From the NCBI GenBank assembly GCA_910587045.1, contig CAJULG010000001.1:62001-126000 (forward strand): a DNA stretch of 64,000 bases. The letters run 5' to 3'. Shown in pieces: positions 30,439 through 39,115 of the stretch. Position 1 is the stretch's first letter. Every line of letters begins with the position of its first letter. This DNA comes from an uncultured Lachnospiraceae bacterium. GTDB lineage: Bacteria > Bacillota > Clostridia > Lachnospirales > Lachnospiraceae. The notes below the pieces were generated by a model, which was not told the DNA's origin, made no database searches, and worked only from the letters and a program-made list of their open reading frames with translations. Made by a program: the position numbers and the translations under genes.

Positions 30439-31599
30439 TCAAGTTAACTGCTCCGTTAAAGATTTCTGTACCTTTTTCCGGGTCAGTTCTACCAGATTCA
30501 GCTTCGTTATATCAATATAGCTGGTAGGGATCCGATCCTTTTTAAGTTCCGTACATAACAGACCGACCAAGGCCTCCTGATCGCTCTGTCTCTCCATATC
30601 AATAAAATCAATCAGGATAATGCCGGACAGATTCCGCAGACGAAGCTGTCTGACGATTTCCACTGCGGCCTCCTGATTTACCTTAAGGATATGCTCCGCA
30701 CGCTTCTTTCTGTTTACGGCTTTTCCCGTGTTTACATCAATGACTACCATTGCCTCCGTCTGTTCGATCACCAGATAGGCGCCGGATTTCAGCCAGACCC
30801 GGGTACCGGTCATTTCCTTCCAGTCCCGGTCCAGTCGGTACATCGCATACAGAGGCTGCAGACCTCCGTTTATAAACACGAGTTTTTCCTGCTCTGCCGC
30901 CGGTAACAGTCCCTGCAATTCCTCGTGTATCCCCGGCAGATCTGTTATGATCCTGGTCAGGGAATCACTGTTATGATCATTGAGTATTCTTCTCAGCGCA
31001 GATTCCTCCTGATACAGACAGGAATAGACCGTGTGATATTCCGCCTGTTCCACTAATCTGGTTAACTGCAGAAGTAACTGATCGAATTCTTCTTCCACCG
31101 CTTCCCGGGTACTCTCATATGCATTGGTCCGTATAATGGCTCCATATCCGGAAGGAAGCCTTGCCTCCAATGCCGACTTCAGTTCCTGTATCTTCTGATC
31201 ATTGGGCAGCTTCTTTGATATGCCGACCCTGCCGGTACCAAGCGTCAGGATGACCAGGTTGCCGGTAAGATGCAGTTCAGAGCCTGCAGTAGGTGCCTTG
31301 GACTTAATGGCTTCTCTGGTAACCTGCACCAGAATCTCATCCCCTGCCGCTAACTGACCCGCCTGCTTCCGGTTCAGAATATGATGCTGATTCTCCGTCA
31401 GAGAATAATAGCAGACAAGTCCAGGCTGAATCTCAATAAAAGCCGCTTCCAGATTCCTCACGATATTCTGTACTTTTGCGACATAGATGTTGCCAAGAAT
31501 AGAGGGATTCAGAATCTGAAGCTCCGTTAACCGACCCTCCTCATAATAGCAGACACATGTATGATTTTCATAATCTGTGATCATTAATTCCCGGGACAT
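30439..31599 (-). CDS. rng: Ribonuclease E/G family protein
   Basis: The product is 386 residues from the ATG at 31599 (AAGGAGAAATC upstream). An N-terminal S1-like domain (NIYVAKVQNIVRNLEAAFIE) is followed by the catalytic region with V-V-I-D-V-N-T-G-K and I-L-I-D-F-I-D-M, whose aspartates bind the catalytic metal. The family cleaves single-stranded RNA in rRNA maturation and mRNA decay. It lacks the long scaffold tail of E. coli RNase E. Its end carries the promoter of the adhesin. Confidence 0.92.
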   Translation of the reverse strand: MSRELMITDYENHTCVCYYEEGRLTELQILNPSILGNIYVAKVQNIVRNLEAAFIEIQPGLVCYYSLTENQHHILNRKQAGQLAAGDEILVQVTREAIKSKAPTAGSELHLTGNLVILTLGTGRVGISKKLPNDQKIQELKSALEARLPSGYGAIIRTNAYESTREAVEEEFDQLLLQLTRLVEQAEYHTVYSCLYQEESALRRILNDHNSDSLTRIITDLPGIHEELQGLLPAAEQEKLVFINGGLQPLYAMYRLDRDWKEMTGTRVWLKSGAYLVIEQTEAMVVIDVNTGKAVNRKKRAEHILKVNQEAAVEIVRQLRLRNLSGIILIDFIDMERQSDQEALVGLLCTELKKDRIPTSYIDITKLNLVELTRKKVQKSLTEQLT

Positions 31600-31633
31600 G
31601 ATTTCTCCTTGTTTAAATATAATACAAAACCTG

Positions 31634-32767
31634 CTATCCAAGCAACAGTAGCAGATCTGCCTCTGACAAAAGGCCTTCGTTCCTGAGTTCTGTTATAAAC
31701 TCATAGAAATTTTTACTGTTATGTTCGATAATACGTGCATAATAACAGGCAATTTCTATAACCTCCTTCTCTGTCAGTGGCTGTCCTTTATGAAGCCAAT
31801 ACAAAAACAGTGTAAAATCTATCATAGCAACTTCCAAGATAACCGCAATACTCTTATGAAGCAGACCATATTGTTCCCGCCTTACTGCTCCATCACGAAA
31901 TATATTATTGACACAGAAATTTTCAAAAAAAGCATGATATTCATTCAGTATCTCTCTCAGTTTTCCCCATTGAGCAATCCACGTATCCCAGTCAGGAGAT
32001 TCTGCTGTTGTCAGCAGAGCCTGAATGTATCGTTTATATCCCAGATAGTGCTGAGACTTGCCATTGATATGTAAAAAGAGCCGGGATAACAACTGTAAGC
32101 GGGGTTCCAGAGGCAGAGTCATAGTATCCAGCATCTGAAATAAAGCATTCAGATAATTCGGATCGGTATAATTCTTAACATAATGCTCCCTGTGCTCCCC
32201 ATCCGTCTCAATCTTATTCGCAAACTGATAGGAAGCAAACAATCGTTTCCATAATGGCACCCCTCTGATCTGAATCAGATCGATCATCTGATCCCGGACA
32301 GGAATCCATTCCTCTTCACAGCATCCGTAGACCACCTCCGGTACCAGATTCTCTTCCAATACAAAGGATAACGGAGCCGGAAGCTTCAGAAGCATTTCCA
32401 GCAGAGCAGGACAGGAATTACTTATAGAGGCTTCTATACCATCTGCGCGTTTCACATAAGTACGCGGAAACAGAGTACAGGTTCTCGATAATATCGTTTC
32501 ATCATATTGAAGGATCAGGGAACAAAGCCCATTCTCATTCAAAAAGGGACAGCGTCCATCCTGTCTGTTCTGAATATACACAGAACTCCCCTGCTTGTAA
32601 AAACAATCCGGCGAAATGGCAGGAAGCATCTGATATTTTGCATAAACTGCCTCCTCAATCTCAATATTCCAATCCTGACAGCAGCTATAGGTACATTGAT
32701 CTGCAATACATTTAAAATCATCATAATATACCGGCTTTAATACTACTACATTCTGTTCCGCCATCAT
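31634..32767 (-). CDS. fliB: FliB-family N-methyltransferase-like protein (flagellin lysine-N-methylase)
   Basis: A 377-residue protein with the YkgJ/FliB-type N-terminal cysteine cluster C20-IADQ-C25-TYS-C29-C30-Q-D-W and a later C-P-F-L-N-E-N-G-L-C. FliB in Salmonella methylates flagellin lysines, and relatives are widespread in Clostridia. No flagellar genes lie nearby, so the substrate is uncertain. It is placed between rng and the DUF2344 gene, overlapping the latter by four bases. Confidence 0.75.
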   Translation of the reverse strand: MMAEQNVVVLKPVYYDDFKCIADQCTYSCCQDWNIEIEEAVYAKYQMLPAISPDCFYKQGSSVYIQNRQDGRCPFLNENGLCSLILQYDETILSRTCTLFPRTYVKRADGIEASISNSCPALLEMLLKLPAPLSFVLEENLVPEVVYGCCEEEWIPVRDQMIDLIQIRGVPLWKRLFASYQFANKIETDGEHREHYVKNYTDPNYLNALFQMLDTMTLPLEPRLQLLSRLFLHINGKSQHYLGYKRYIQALLTTAESPDWDTWIAQWGKLREILNEYHAFFENFCVNNIFRDGAVRREQYGLLHKSIAVILEVAMIDFTLFLYWLHKGQPLTEKEVIEIACYYARIIEHNSKNFYEFITELRNEGLLSEADLLLLLG

Positions 32768-33471
32768 AGGATCATTTCACCTGCCTCCAGTAAGGACACC
32801 AGTTCTTCCTCCTCGTTCCGCATGTAGGTTTCCAGCCGGTGTACCTGAACTGCCATTTTCTGATATTCCACCCCCAGAAACTTACACATTCCCTCCATGA
32901 CCAGTTCCGGCTTAATATTATCTACACTTCCGGTTGAAAGAAGCATATAGATGTGTCCCTGCTGTTCATGAAGGTCATAAATATAAGGCCTTATATCAAG
33001 CATAACCTCTCTGGTTTTCGAAACCTTCTTTACTTCAATGCTATCCTGAAGATAGAATTCTTCTATCCCGGCAAGAAAGCCTTCCGTTCCTCCAACCTCC
33101 TGCAGATAGCCTGACCGGACGGTTACCAGATAGTCCGAGGCGGCCACCGCCGCCATCGCCGTTTTCGCACCCTCCCGCAGAGCAACGATCTCCCGGATTT
33201 CCATGCCGGGAACCATAACTGCATTTAAGCGCTGCCGCATATCGGAACTGGTCGTGACAGAATTCATTTCCGCATCAAAATACTCTCCCTCACTGGTAAT
33301 GCCGAGGCCTAAGGGTGCCGCAAAGGTGATCTGCTGATGGGGACTGTAGCCCTGGGAATAGGCCACATCCAGTTCTGCCCGGCGGATTGCCTTCTGAAAA
33401 TACCGCATTACGTCCAGATGTCCCAGATAACGGAGAACACCCGTTTTTGCATACTTAATTCTTATTTTCAA
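32764..33471 (-). CDS. TIGR03936-type (DUF2344) radical-SAM-linked protein
   Basis: The product is about 235 residues, starting at a TTG (33471) after GGAGGAGGTG; this start lies inside the end of the radical SAM gene and yields the family's usual opening, K-I-R-I-K-Y-A-K-T-G. The next segment YLGHLDVMRYFQKAIRRAEL is characteristic. The family is nearly always paired with the radical SAM partner upstream and often with RNase G, as here, suggesting a shared RNA- or ribosome-related modification. Exact reaction unknown. Confidence 0.88.
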   Translation of the reverse strand: MKIRIKYAKTGVLRYLGHLDVMRYFQKAIRRAELDVAYSQGYSPHQQITFAAPLGLGITSEGEYFDAEMNSVTTSSDMRQRLNAVMVPGMEIREIVALREGAKTAMAAVAASDYLVTVRSGYLQEVGGTEGFLAGIEEFYLQDSIEVKKVSKTREVMLDIRPYIYDLHEQQGHIYMLLSTGSVDNIKPELVMEGMCKFLGVEYQKMAVQVHRLETYMRNEEEELVSLLEAGEMIL

Positions 33472-35320
33472 AGCATACACCTCCTCCAAAGCCGGCAGCA
33501 CCGCAGCCGGAACAGCTCTGCTTGCAGTTCGGGGTAACCTCTCCCCGCTTGGCACGCTCCCACTCCCGGATCAGAAACTGCCTGCTGACTCCGATATCAA
33601 TGAAATCCCATGGAAGTGTCTCCTCAGTTGAACGTTCACGGAAGGTATAAAATCCAATATCCACTTCATGATCTTCAAATGCCTGCTTCCAGACATCCTG
33701 TTGAAACCAGTCATGCCATGCATCATAGATACAGCCATTCCGATATGCCTGTAAGATTACCGGAGCCAGTCTTCGATCTCCCCGGGCAAAGATTCCCTCC
33801 ATAATGGTAAGATCCGCATCGTGATACCGATAGGTCAGGCTTTTCCGGTTTTTCTGCTGTTGGAAGCCATCCTTGACAAAGCGTGCCTTTCGAAGAAATT
33901 CCTCCTCTGTATTCATGGATGCCCACTGAAACGGAGTGAACGGCTTTGGAACAAAAAAGGATGAACTTGCCGTGATCGATACCTTGCCGGTCCGTTCCTC
34001 CTTTGGAATGGTATAATAATCCTCTGCCAGCTGTTCACAAAGCATCGGAATCCCCATCAGATCCTCCTCCGTCTCTGTAGGCAGTCCTACCATAAAGTAA
34101 AACTTTACCTTCGTCCAGCCGCCCTGAAACGCCTTCATTGCCCCGTCCCGGATCATTTCTTCCGTTAATCCCTTGTTGATCACATTGCGGAGCCGCTGGG
34201 TTCCTGCCTCTGCCGCAAAGGTCAGACTGCTCTTTTTAATATCCTGCACCCGCTTCATTACATCCAGAGAAAAGGAATCGATCCGCAGTGAAGGCAGGGC
34301 AATATTCACCTTCCGTTTTCCCATTTCTTCAATGAGGAATTCTGTCAGCTCCGGTAACGCCTGATAATCGCTGGAGCTTAAGGAACTCAACGTGATCTCC
34401 TCGTGGCCGGTGTTGCGTATCATTTCTAACGCATAACGCTTCATAAGCGCGACGTCCTTCTCCCTGGTCGGACGGTAGATAGCTCCTGCCTGACAGAACC
34501 GGCAGCCCCGGATACAGCCACGCTGGATTTCCAGTGTCACACGGTCCTGCGTTGCCTTCAGAAACGGCACCACCGGCTTCATTGGATATGGTGTATGCTC
34601 AAAATCCATGACAACCTGCTTCTGGATCCTGTTCTTTCCATGTGGATTATTCGGCTTAAAAGAAGAAATAGTTCCATCTGCATGATACGTCACATCATAA
34701 AACTGTGGTACATAGATACCCGGAATATCTGCCGCAAGCTCCAGAAAATCCCGACGACAGCCCCCCTGCTCCCAATTCCGCCTGTAAGCATCAAAAAGCT
34801 CCCGGTATACCGTCTCCCCTTCTCCGATATAGAACAGATCAAAAAAATCAGCAATCGGTTCCGGATTATAGCTGCAGGGGCCTCCGCCGATAACAATCGG
34901 ATCACCGTCTCTGCGCTCCGCCGCCAATAAAGGAATCTGACTTAGATCAATGACCTGCAATACATTGGTATAGCACATCTCATACTGCAGGGTAATGCCA
35001 AGAAAATCAAAATCCCGGATGGGATCCTGAGATTCCAGTGCAAACAGCGGAATATGCTCCTTTCGCATAATAGCATCTAAATCCGGCCACGGAGAATACA
35101 CCCGTTCGCACCAGACATGCTCCATCCGGTTAAACATATCATACAGGATCTGTATGCCAAGATAAGACATACCAATTTCATAGACATCCGGAAAGCACAT
35201 GGCAAACCGGATGTCTACCTGAGAAGCATCCTTCACTACACTATTCACTTCATTTCCGATATAACGGGCAGGCTTTTCTACCTGCATGAGAATCTCATCG
35301 GATAATGCTAATTTTTCCAT
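33455..35320 (-). CDS. TIGR03960-type B12-binding/radical SAM protein
   Basis: A 621-residue protein with an N-terminal cobalamin-binding-like domain (VYEIGMSYLGIQILYDM, GGGPCSYNPEPIADFFD) and a central radical SAM domain with the cluster motif C-I-R-G-C-R-F-C. The C-terminal C-K-Q-S-C-S-G-C-G segment could bind another metal centre. It is translationally coupled to the DUF2344 gene. In this lineage the pair with rng is conserved; the substrate is not established. Confidence 0.9.
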   Translation of the reverse strand: MEKLALSDEILMQVEKPARYIGNEVNSVVKDASQVDIRFAMCFPDVYEIGMSYLGIQILYDMFNRMEHVWCERVYSPWPDLDAIMRKEHIPLFALESQDPIRDFDFLGITLQYEMCYTNVLQVIDLSQIPLLAAERRDGDPIVIGGGPCSYNPEPIADFFDLFYIGEGETVYRELFDAYRRNWEQGGCRRDFLELAADIPGIYVPQFYDVTYHADGTISSFKPNNPHGKNRIQKQVVMDFEHTPYPMKPVVPFLKATQDRVTLEIQRGCIRGCRFCQAGAIYRPTREKDVALMKRYALEMIRNTGHEEITLSSLSSSDYQALPELTEFLIEEMGKRKVNIALPSLRIDSFSLDVMKRVQDIKKSSLTFAAEAGTQRLRNVINKGLTEEMIRDGAMKAFQGGWTKVKFYFMVGLPTETEEDLMGIPMLCEQLAEDYYTIPKEERTGKVSITASSSFFVPKPFTPFQWASMNTEEEFLRKARFVKDGFQQQKNRKSLTYRYHDADLTIMEGIFARGDRRLAPVILQAYRNGCIYDAWHDWFQQDVWKQAFEDHEVDIGFYTFRERSTEETLPWDFIDIGVSRQFLIREWERAKRGEVTPNCKQSCSGCGAAGFGGGVCFENKN

Positions 35321-35369
35321 AAGTACCTCATACTATTATAAAGTTAACATAATATATTTATGGTAACTC

Positions 35370-36638
35370 CTATGACTCGATCACAACTTTATAGATATTC
35401 TTCTTGCCCTTCCGTATGATGATGCTTCCATCTGCCAGATCCGCTTCCAATAACCTCCGGGCCGGATCCGTGACCTTGTCATCATTGATCTTTACACCGC
35501 CCTGCTCCATATTCCGCCGGGCATCCCCGCGCCCGCTGCACAGCTTCGTATCCACCAGAACGGAAATCAGATCAATGCCCTCCTCGAACTGCGCCCTGGT
35601 ATAAGTAATGCTTGGCATATTTTCACTGACACCGCCGGCGGCAAATACAGTGCGGGCCGCCTCCTGTGCTTTTCCTGCTTCTTCCTCTCCATGAACGATC
35701 TTTGTGATCTCATAGGCAAGAACCTCTTTTGCTTTATTGATTTCTGCACCCTCTAAGGCACCCAGGCGTCGAACCTCATCCATTGGCAGGAAGGTCAACA
35801 GTCCCAGGCAGCGTTCTACATTGCTGTCTTCAATATTTCTCCAGTATTGATAGAACTCATACGGGGTGGTCTTCTTCGGATCAAGCCAGACTGCTCCCTT
35901 CATGGTCTTGCCCATCTTCTTCCCGTCAGAGGTCGTCAGCAGAGTAAAGGTCAGACCAAAGGCCGGATCTCTGGCCGGAATCTCTCCATCCGGACTCTCG
36001 GCAATATTCTTTCTGCGGATCAGGTCAGCACCGGCCAGAATGTTAGACCACTGATCATCACCGCCCATTTCCACTTTACAGCCATATTTCTTGTTTAATA
36101 CATAAAAATCATACGCCTGCATCAGCATATAATTAAACTCAAAGAAGGTCAGGCCATTTTCCATCCGCTGCTTATAGCATTCTGCGGTAAGCATACGGTT
36201 AACTGAAAAATGAACCCCCACTTCCCGCAGGAACGTAACATAGTTCAGATCCAGCAGCCAGTCTGCGTTATTTTCCAATATGGCCTGTCCGTCATTAAAA
36301 TCAATAAACCGGGATAACTGCTCCCGAAAGCAGGCAGCATTATGATCAATGGTCTCCCTTGTCATCATGGAACGCATATCCGATTTCCCGCTTGGATCTC
36401 CGATCATGGTCGTGCCGCCGCCAAGCAGAGCGATCGGTGTATGTCCATGCTGCTGCATATGCATCATTGCCATAATGGTCAGAAAGTGACCGGCAGTTAA
36501 GCTGTCGGCGGTTGCATCAAACCCGATATAGAAGGTTACCTTTTCCTTTCCCAATAATTCCCGCAGTTGTTCATCATGTGTAGTCTGCGCAATAAATCCC
36601 CGCTCCTGGAGGACGTCAAATACATTCTCTTCCATCAT
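35370..36638 (-). CDS. tyrS: Tyrosyl-tRNA synthetase
   Basis: A 422-residue class I synthetase. The HIGH-type motif reads T-A-G-H-F, the KMSKS-type loop reads K-K-M-G-K-T, and the tyrosine-binding D-F-Y-V-L and M-G-G-D-D-Q-W-S-N segments are present. A C-terminal S4 domain (about 355-420) binds tRNA. There is no T-box leader, since an unrelated gene lies 20 bp upstream. Confidence 0.96.
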   Translation of the reverse strand: MMEENVFDVLQERGFIAQTTHDEQLRELLGKEKVTFYIGFDATADSLTAGHFLTIMAMMHMQQHGHTPIALLGGGTTMIGDPSGKSDMRSMMTRETIDHNAACFREQLSRFIDFNDGQAILENNADWLLDLNYVTFLREVGVHFSVNRMLTAECYKQRMENGLTFFEFNYMLMQAYDFYVLNKKYGCKVEMGGDDQWSNILAGADLIRRKNIAESPDGEIPARDPAFGLTFTLLTTSDGKKMGKTMKGAVWLDPKKTTPYEFYQYWRNIEDSNVERCLGLLTFLPMDEVRRLGALEGAEINKAKEVLAYEITKIVHGEEEAGKAQEAARTVFAAGGVSENMPSITYTRAQFEEGIDLISVLVDTKLCSGRGDARRNMEQGGVKINDDKVTDPARRLLEADLADGSIIIRKGKKNIYKVVIES

Positions 36639-36658
36639 TGTTCTCTCCTTTATATTGT

Positions 36659-36958
36659 TTAGAATTGTATCTTAAACTCATTAACATCTGCTTCGTTCAC
36701 CAGCAAGCTTACCTGAGCGTTTACTGAAAGACGCTCCCGATAGAAATTTCCTCTGTACAATGCATTTACAGGCTTTGTATAAGATACGTCCTGCACGGTA
36801 TAAGTTATCACTGGCTGAAAATAGCCAGCCTCACCACTGGCAAAGCCCTTGGTAAACTTCTTACCAAAAAAATACTGAGCTTCCATCGGCTTATAATCGT
36901 GAATACTTTGTACGATACCCATTACCTCAAACGTCTTCTTCTTTTGAAATAAACTCAT
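36659..36958 (-). CDS. Hypothetical protein, possibly DNA/RNA-related
   Basis: A 99-residue soluble protein from the ATG at 36958 (GGAGAAGGG upstream), beginning MSLFQKKKTFEVMGIVQSIH. It is beta-rich with a GYFQPVITYTV segment. No family is recognised. It overlaps the cysteine-rich gene before it by 32 bp and precedes tyrS. Confidence 0.7.
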   Translation of the reverse strand: MSLFQKKKTFEVMGIVQSIHDYKPMEAQYFFGKKFTKGFASGEAGYFQPVITYTVQDVSYTKPVNALYRGNFYRERLSVNAQVSLLVNEADVNEFKIQF

Positions 36959-37172
36959 TGAATCCCTTCTCCTTCCAAACTGCCCTTGCAAAATCTTCAA
37001 ACATGTACCCCTCTGTTCCATGCTCTTCTTCCACTAAATGAAAGAAACAGCTTGGAATCTCCCGAAGGTTCAGGCATTTGCTGATACACGGGGCACATCC
37101 TTTCTCATGATTACAGGGATTCATTGGACATCTGGTATCCGTACAGGTACAGAAGCTGCTTAATTGACTCAT
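36927..37172 (-). CDS. Small cysteine-rich protein (DUF6485-like)
   Basis: An 81-residue protein from the ATG at 37172 (AAAGGAGAAG upstream). Eight cysteines cluster in the first half (SSFCTCTDTRCPMNPCNHEK, then GCAPCISKCLN), followed by R-E-I-P-S-C-F-F. The spacing suggests metal binding. A family of this form is common in Clostridia with no known role. Confidence 0.75.
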   Translation of the reverse strand: MSQLSSFCTCTDTRCPMNPCNHEKGCAPCISKCLNLREIPSCFFHLVEEEHGTEGYMFEDFARAVWKEKGFNEFISKEEDV

Positions 37173-37228
37173 CCTATTTCTTCTCCTTTGTTCCTGATCC
37201 GTTTTTCTGACTACAGAATATCCGAATT

Positions 37229-38722
37229 CTATTCCATTTCTCCGGCTAAAACCTCCAATACCCTGCATACATAAGAATAGGTACGCTGAACGGAGACAAT
37301 GGATAACCGTTCCTGCGGAGTATGAATATCCAGAATATCCGGCCCCGTGGAAACGATATCGAGTTCCGGCATCTTTGATGCAATAATACCACATTCCAGC
37401 CCTGCATGAATGGATTCTATGGTTACTTCCCGTTGAAATAGATCCCGATATACATCAGCCATGACTGTTCTTAACCGGGAATTCCTGCGAAAACTCCAGC
37501 CGGGGTATTCGGACTGTATCCGGCATTGAAAACCGCATACATCCGCAATATAACGGATCTGCTCCTCTAACAGCTTCAGACTGGCAGGATTACTGCTTCT
37601 ATTGGATATTTCAAGGTAAACCTTCTGCTCCTCCTGCAATGTTTTCAATACACCCGGATTCAATGAAGTTTCCGGCAACCCTGGAATGACCTGACTCATG
37701 GCCTGTACCCCTTCCGGAAGCAGCATGAGAAGCTTTCTCAGATTACCTGCATCTCTCGAGGTGATGGCAGTCAAATGTCCGTTCTTTACCTTATATTCTC
37801 CTCCCCGTATCTGCAGTTCCAGTCTTATATCCGCATCCGAATCCTGATATGCCTCCTGATACAGCTTCTGATATCGTTCTATTACTGTCTTTAACCGCTG
37901 CAGATCCTGTTCTGTTCCCAGAACCAGACTGGCAGTCGTCTCTCTCGGGATCGCATTATGCTTACTGCCGCCATCGATGGAAATCAGCCGATAGGAAACC
38001 TCTTTCGCCAATCCCTCCAGCACCTGCGCCATCCGCTTATTACTGTTAGCTCTTCCTTTCGAAATTTCCACACCGGAATGTCCGCCCAGCAAACCGCAGA
38101 TGATTAGCTTAACAGGAATTCCGCTTACTTCCTCTACCTGATACTCCAGCTCCAATTCCAGAGTAGAACCGCCGGCACAGCTGACGGTCAAGATCCCTTC
38201 ATCCTCACTATCCAGATTCAGAAGATATTCAGCCGATAGATCTGTGGTGTCCAGATGCAATGCTCCCTCCATGCCAACCTCTTCTTCTGTAGTAAATACA
38301 AGTTCCAGTGCCGGATGCACCAGATTTGCATCTTCCAGGATCGCCAATCCCATGGCAACAGCAATTCCATCATCACCGCCCAGGGTAGTACCCCTGGCCT
38401 TTACATAACCGTCCTGAATCATTAAATCCAGACCCTCTGTTTCAAAATCATGAGAATTATCTGTCTCTTTTTCACATACCATATCCAGATGACCTTGCAG
38501 CATCACGACAGGCGCCTGCTCAAATCCTTTTGTGGCAGGCTTATGGATCACCACATTATTCCATTGATCCTGTCGGACAGGAATCCCGAGACGTCGTGCT
38601 ACAGAAACACAGTAATCACTGATTTTTTTTGTGTGATATGAGCCATGCGGTATCCCGGATATCTCCTCAAAATAGTAAAAGACCTGCTCTGGCTCTAATT
38701 CTCCTAATATACGCATATACAT
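37229..38722 (-). CDS. pepD: Aminoacyl-histidine dipeptidase (M20 family)
   Basis: A 497-residue metallopeptidase splitting Xaa-His and other dipeptides. Metal-ligand motifs are intact: Q-G-H-L-D-M-V, G-G-D-D-G-I-A, T-E-E-E-V-G-M-E-G and N-L-D-S-E-D. A lid/dimerisation domain follows. It probably salvages histidine-containing dipeptides. An alternative ATG lies two codons downstream. Confidence 0.92.
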   Translation of the reverse strand: MYMRILGELEPEQVFYYFEEISGIPHGSYHTKKISDYCVSVARRLGIPVRQDQWNNVVIHKPATKGFEQAPVVMLQGHLDMVCEKETDNSHDFETEGLDLMIQDGYVKARGTTLGGDDGIAVAMGLAILEDANLVHPALELVFTTEEEVGMEGALHLDTTDLSAEYLLNLDSEDEGILTVSCAGGSTLELELEYQVEEVSGIPVKLIICGLLGGHSGVEISKGRANSNKRMAQVLEGLAKEVSYRLISIDGGSKHNAIPRETTASLVLGTEQDLQRLKTVIERYQKLYQEAYQDSDADIRLELQIRGGEYKVKNGHLTAITSRDAGNLRKLLMLLPEGVQAMSQVIPGLPETSLNPGVLKTLQEEQKVYLEISNRSSNPASLKLLEEQIRYIADVCGFQCRIQSEYPGWSFRRNSRLRTVMADVYRDLFQREVTIESIHAGLECGIIASKMPELDIVSTGPDILDIHTPQERLSIVSVQRTYSYVCRVLEVLAGEME

Positions 38723-38812
38723 CTACCTTCAAATCAAATATTTGTAAACTAATTTATCTTATTAACATATTCCCATTATGATAAAAGTAATACATTGTAA
38801 AGTCTTACAAAT

Positions 38813-39039
38813 TTCCGCTTCGCTCCACCTCGGTTTCGGGCTGCGCCGCAGGATACTCTGCGCCATGCAACCTCGATTCCGCTTCGCTTCACCTCGGTTT
38901 CGGGCTGCGCCGCAGGATACTCTGCGCCATGCAACCTCGATTCCGCTTCGCTCCACCTCGGTTTCGGGCTGCGCTGCAGGATACTCTGCGCCATGCAACC
39001 TCGATTCCGCTTCGCTTCACCTCGGTTTCGGGCTGCGCC
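38813..39039. repeat. 64-bp tandem repeat, about 3.5 copies
   Basis: Units begin with TTCCGCTTCGCT at 38813, 38877, 38941 and 39005, exactly 64 bp apart; the last is cut after about 35 bp. Copies 1 and 3 read CGCTCC while 2 and 4 read CGCTTC, pointing to duplication of a 128-bp dimer. The array is GC-rich and intergenic; the ORFs that cross it are translation artefacts. Confidence 0.9.
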
Positions 39040-39043
39040 CTAT

Positions 39044-39108
39044 GTGTGCAAGAATTTCATCTCCTGCTTGTGAGCAAGCTCCCAGCGGGAGATGAAATTC
39101 TTGCACAC
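39044..39108. repeat. Perfect 21-bp-stem hairpin next to the tandem repeat
   Basis: GTGTGCAAGAATTTCATCTC plus one C (39044-39064) is the exact complement of 39088-39108. The 23-nt loop can fold further (GCTTG with CAAG). It lies eight bases beyond the stop of the UPF0210 gene. It has no T tract, so it is unlikely to be a standard terminator. Confidence 0.85.
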
Positions 39109-39115
39109 GCATGGC

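Noticed and set aside
36639..36658. T-box leader for tyrS.
   Set aside because: Only 20 bp separate tyrS from the preceding gene, too short for a T-box.
39044..39108. Hairpin as a standard terminator for the UPF0210 gene.
   Set aside because: The 21-bp stem has no T tract on either strand and a long loop; repeat-element origin fits better.
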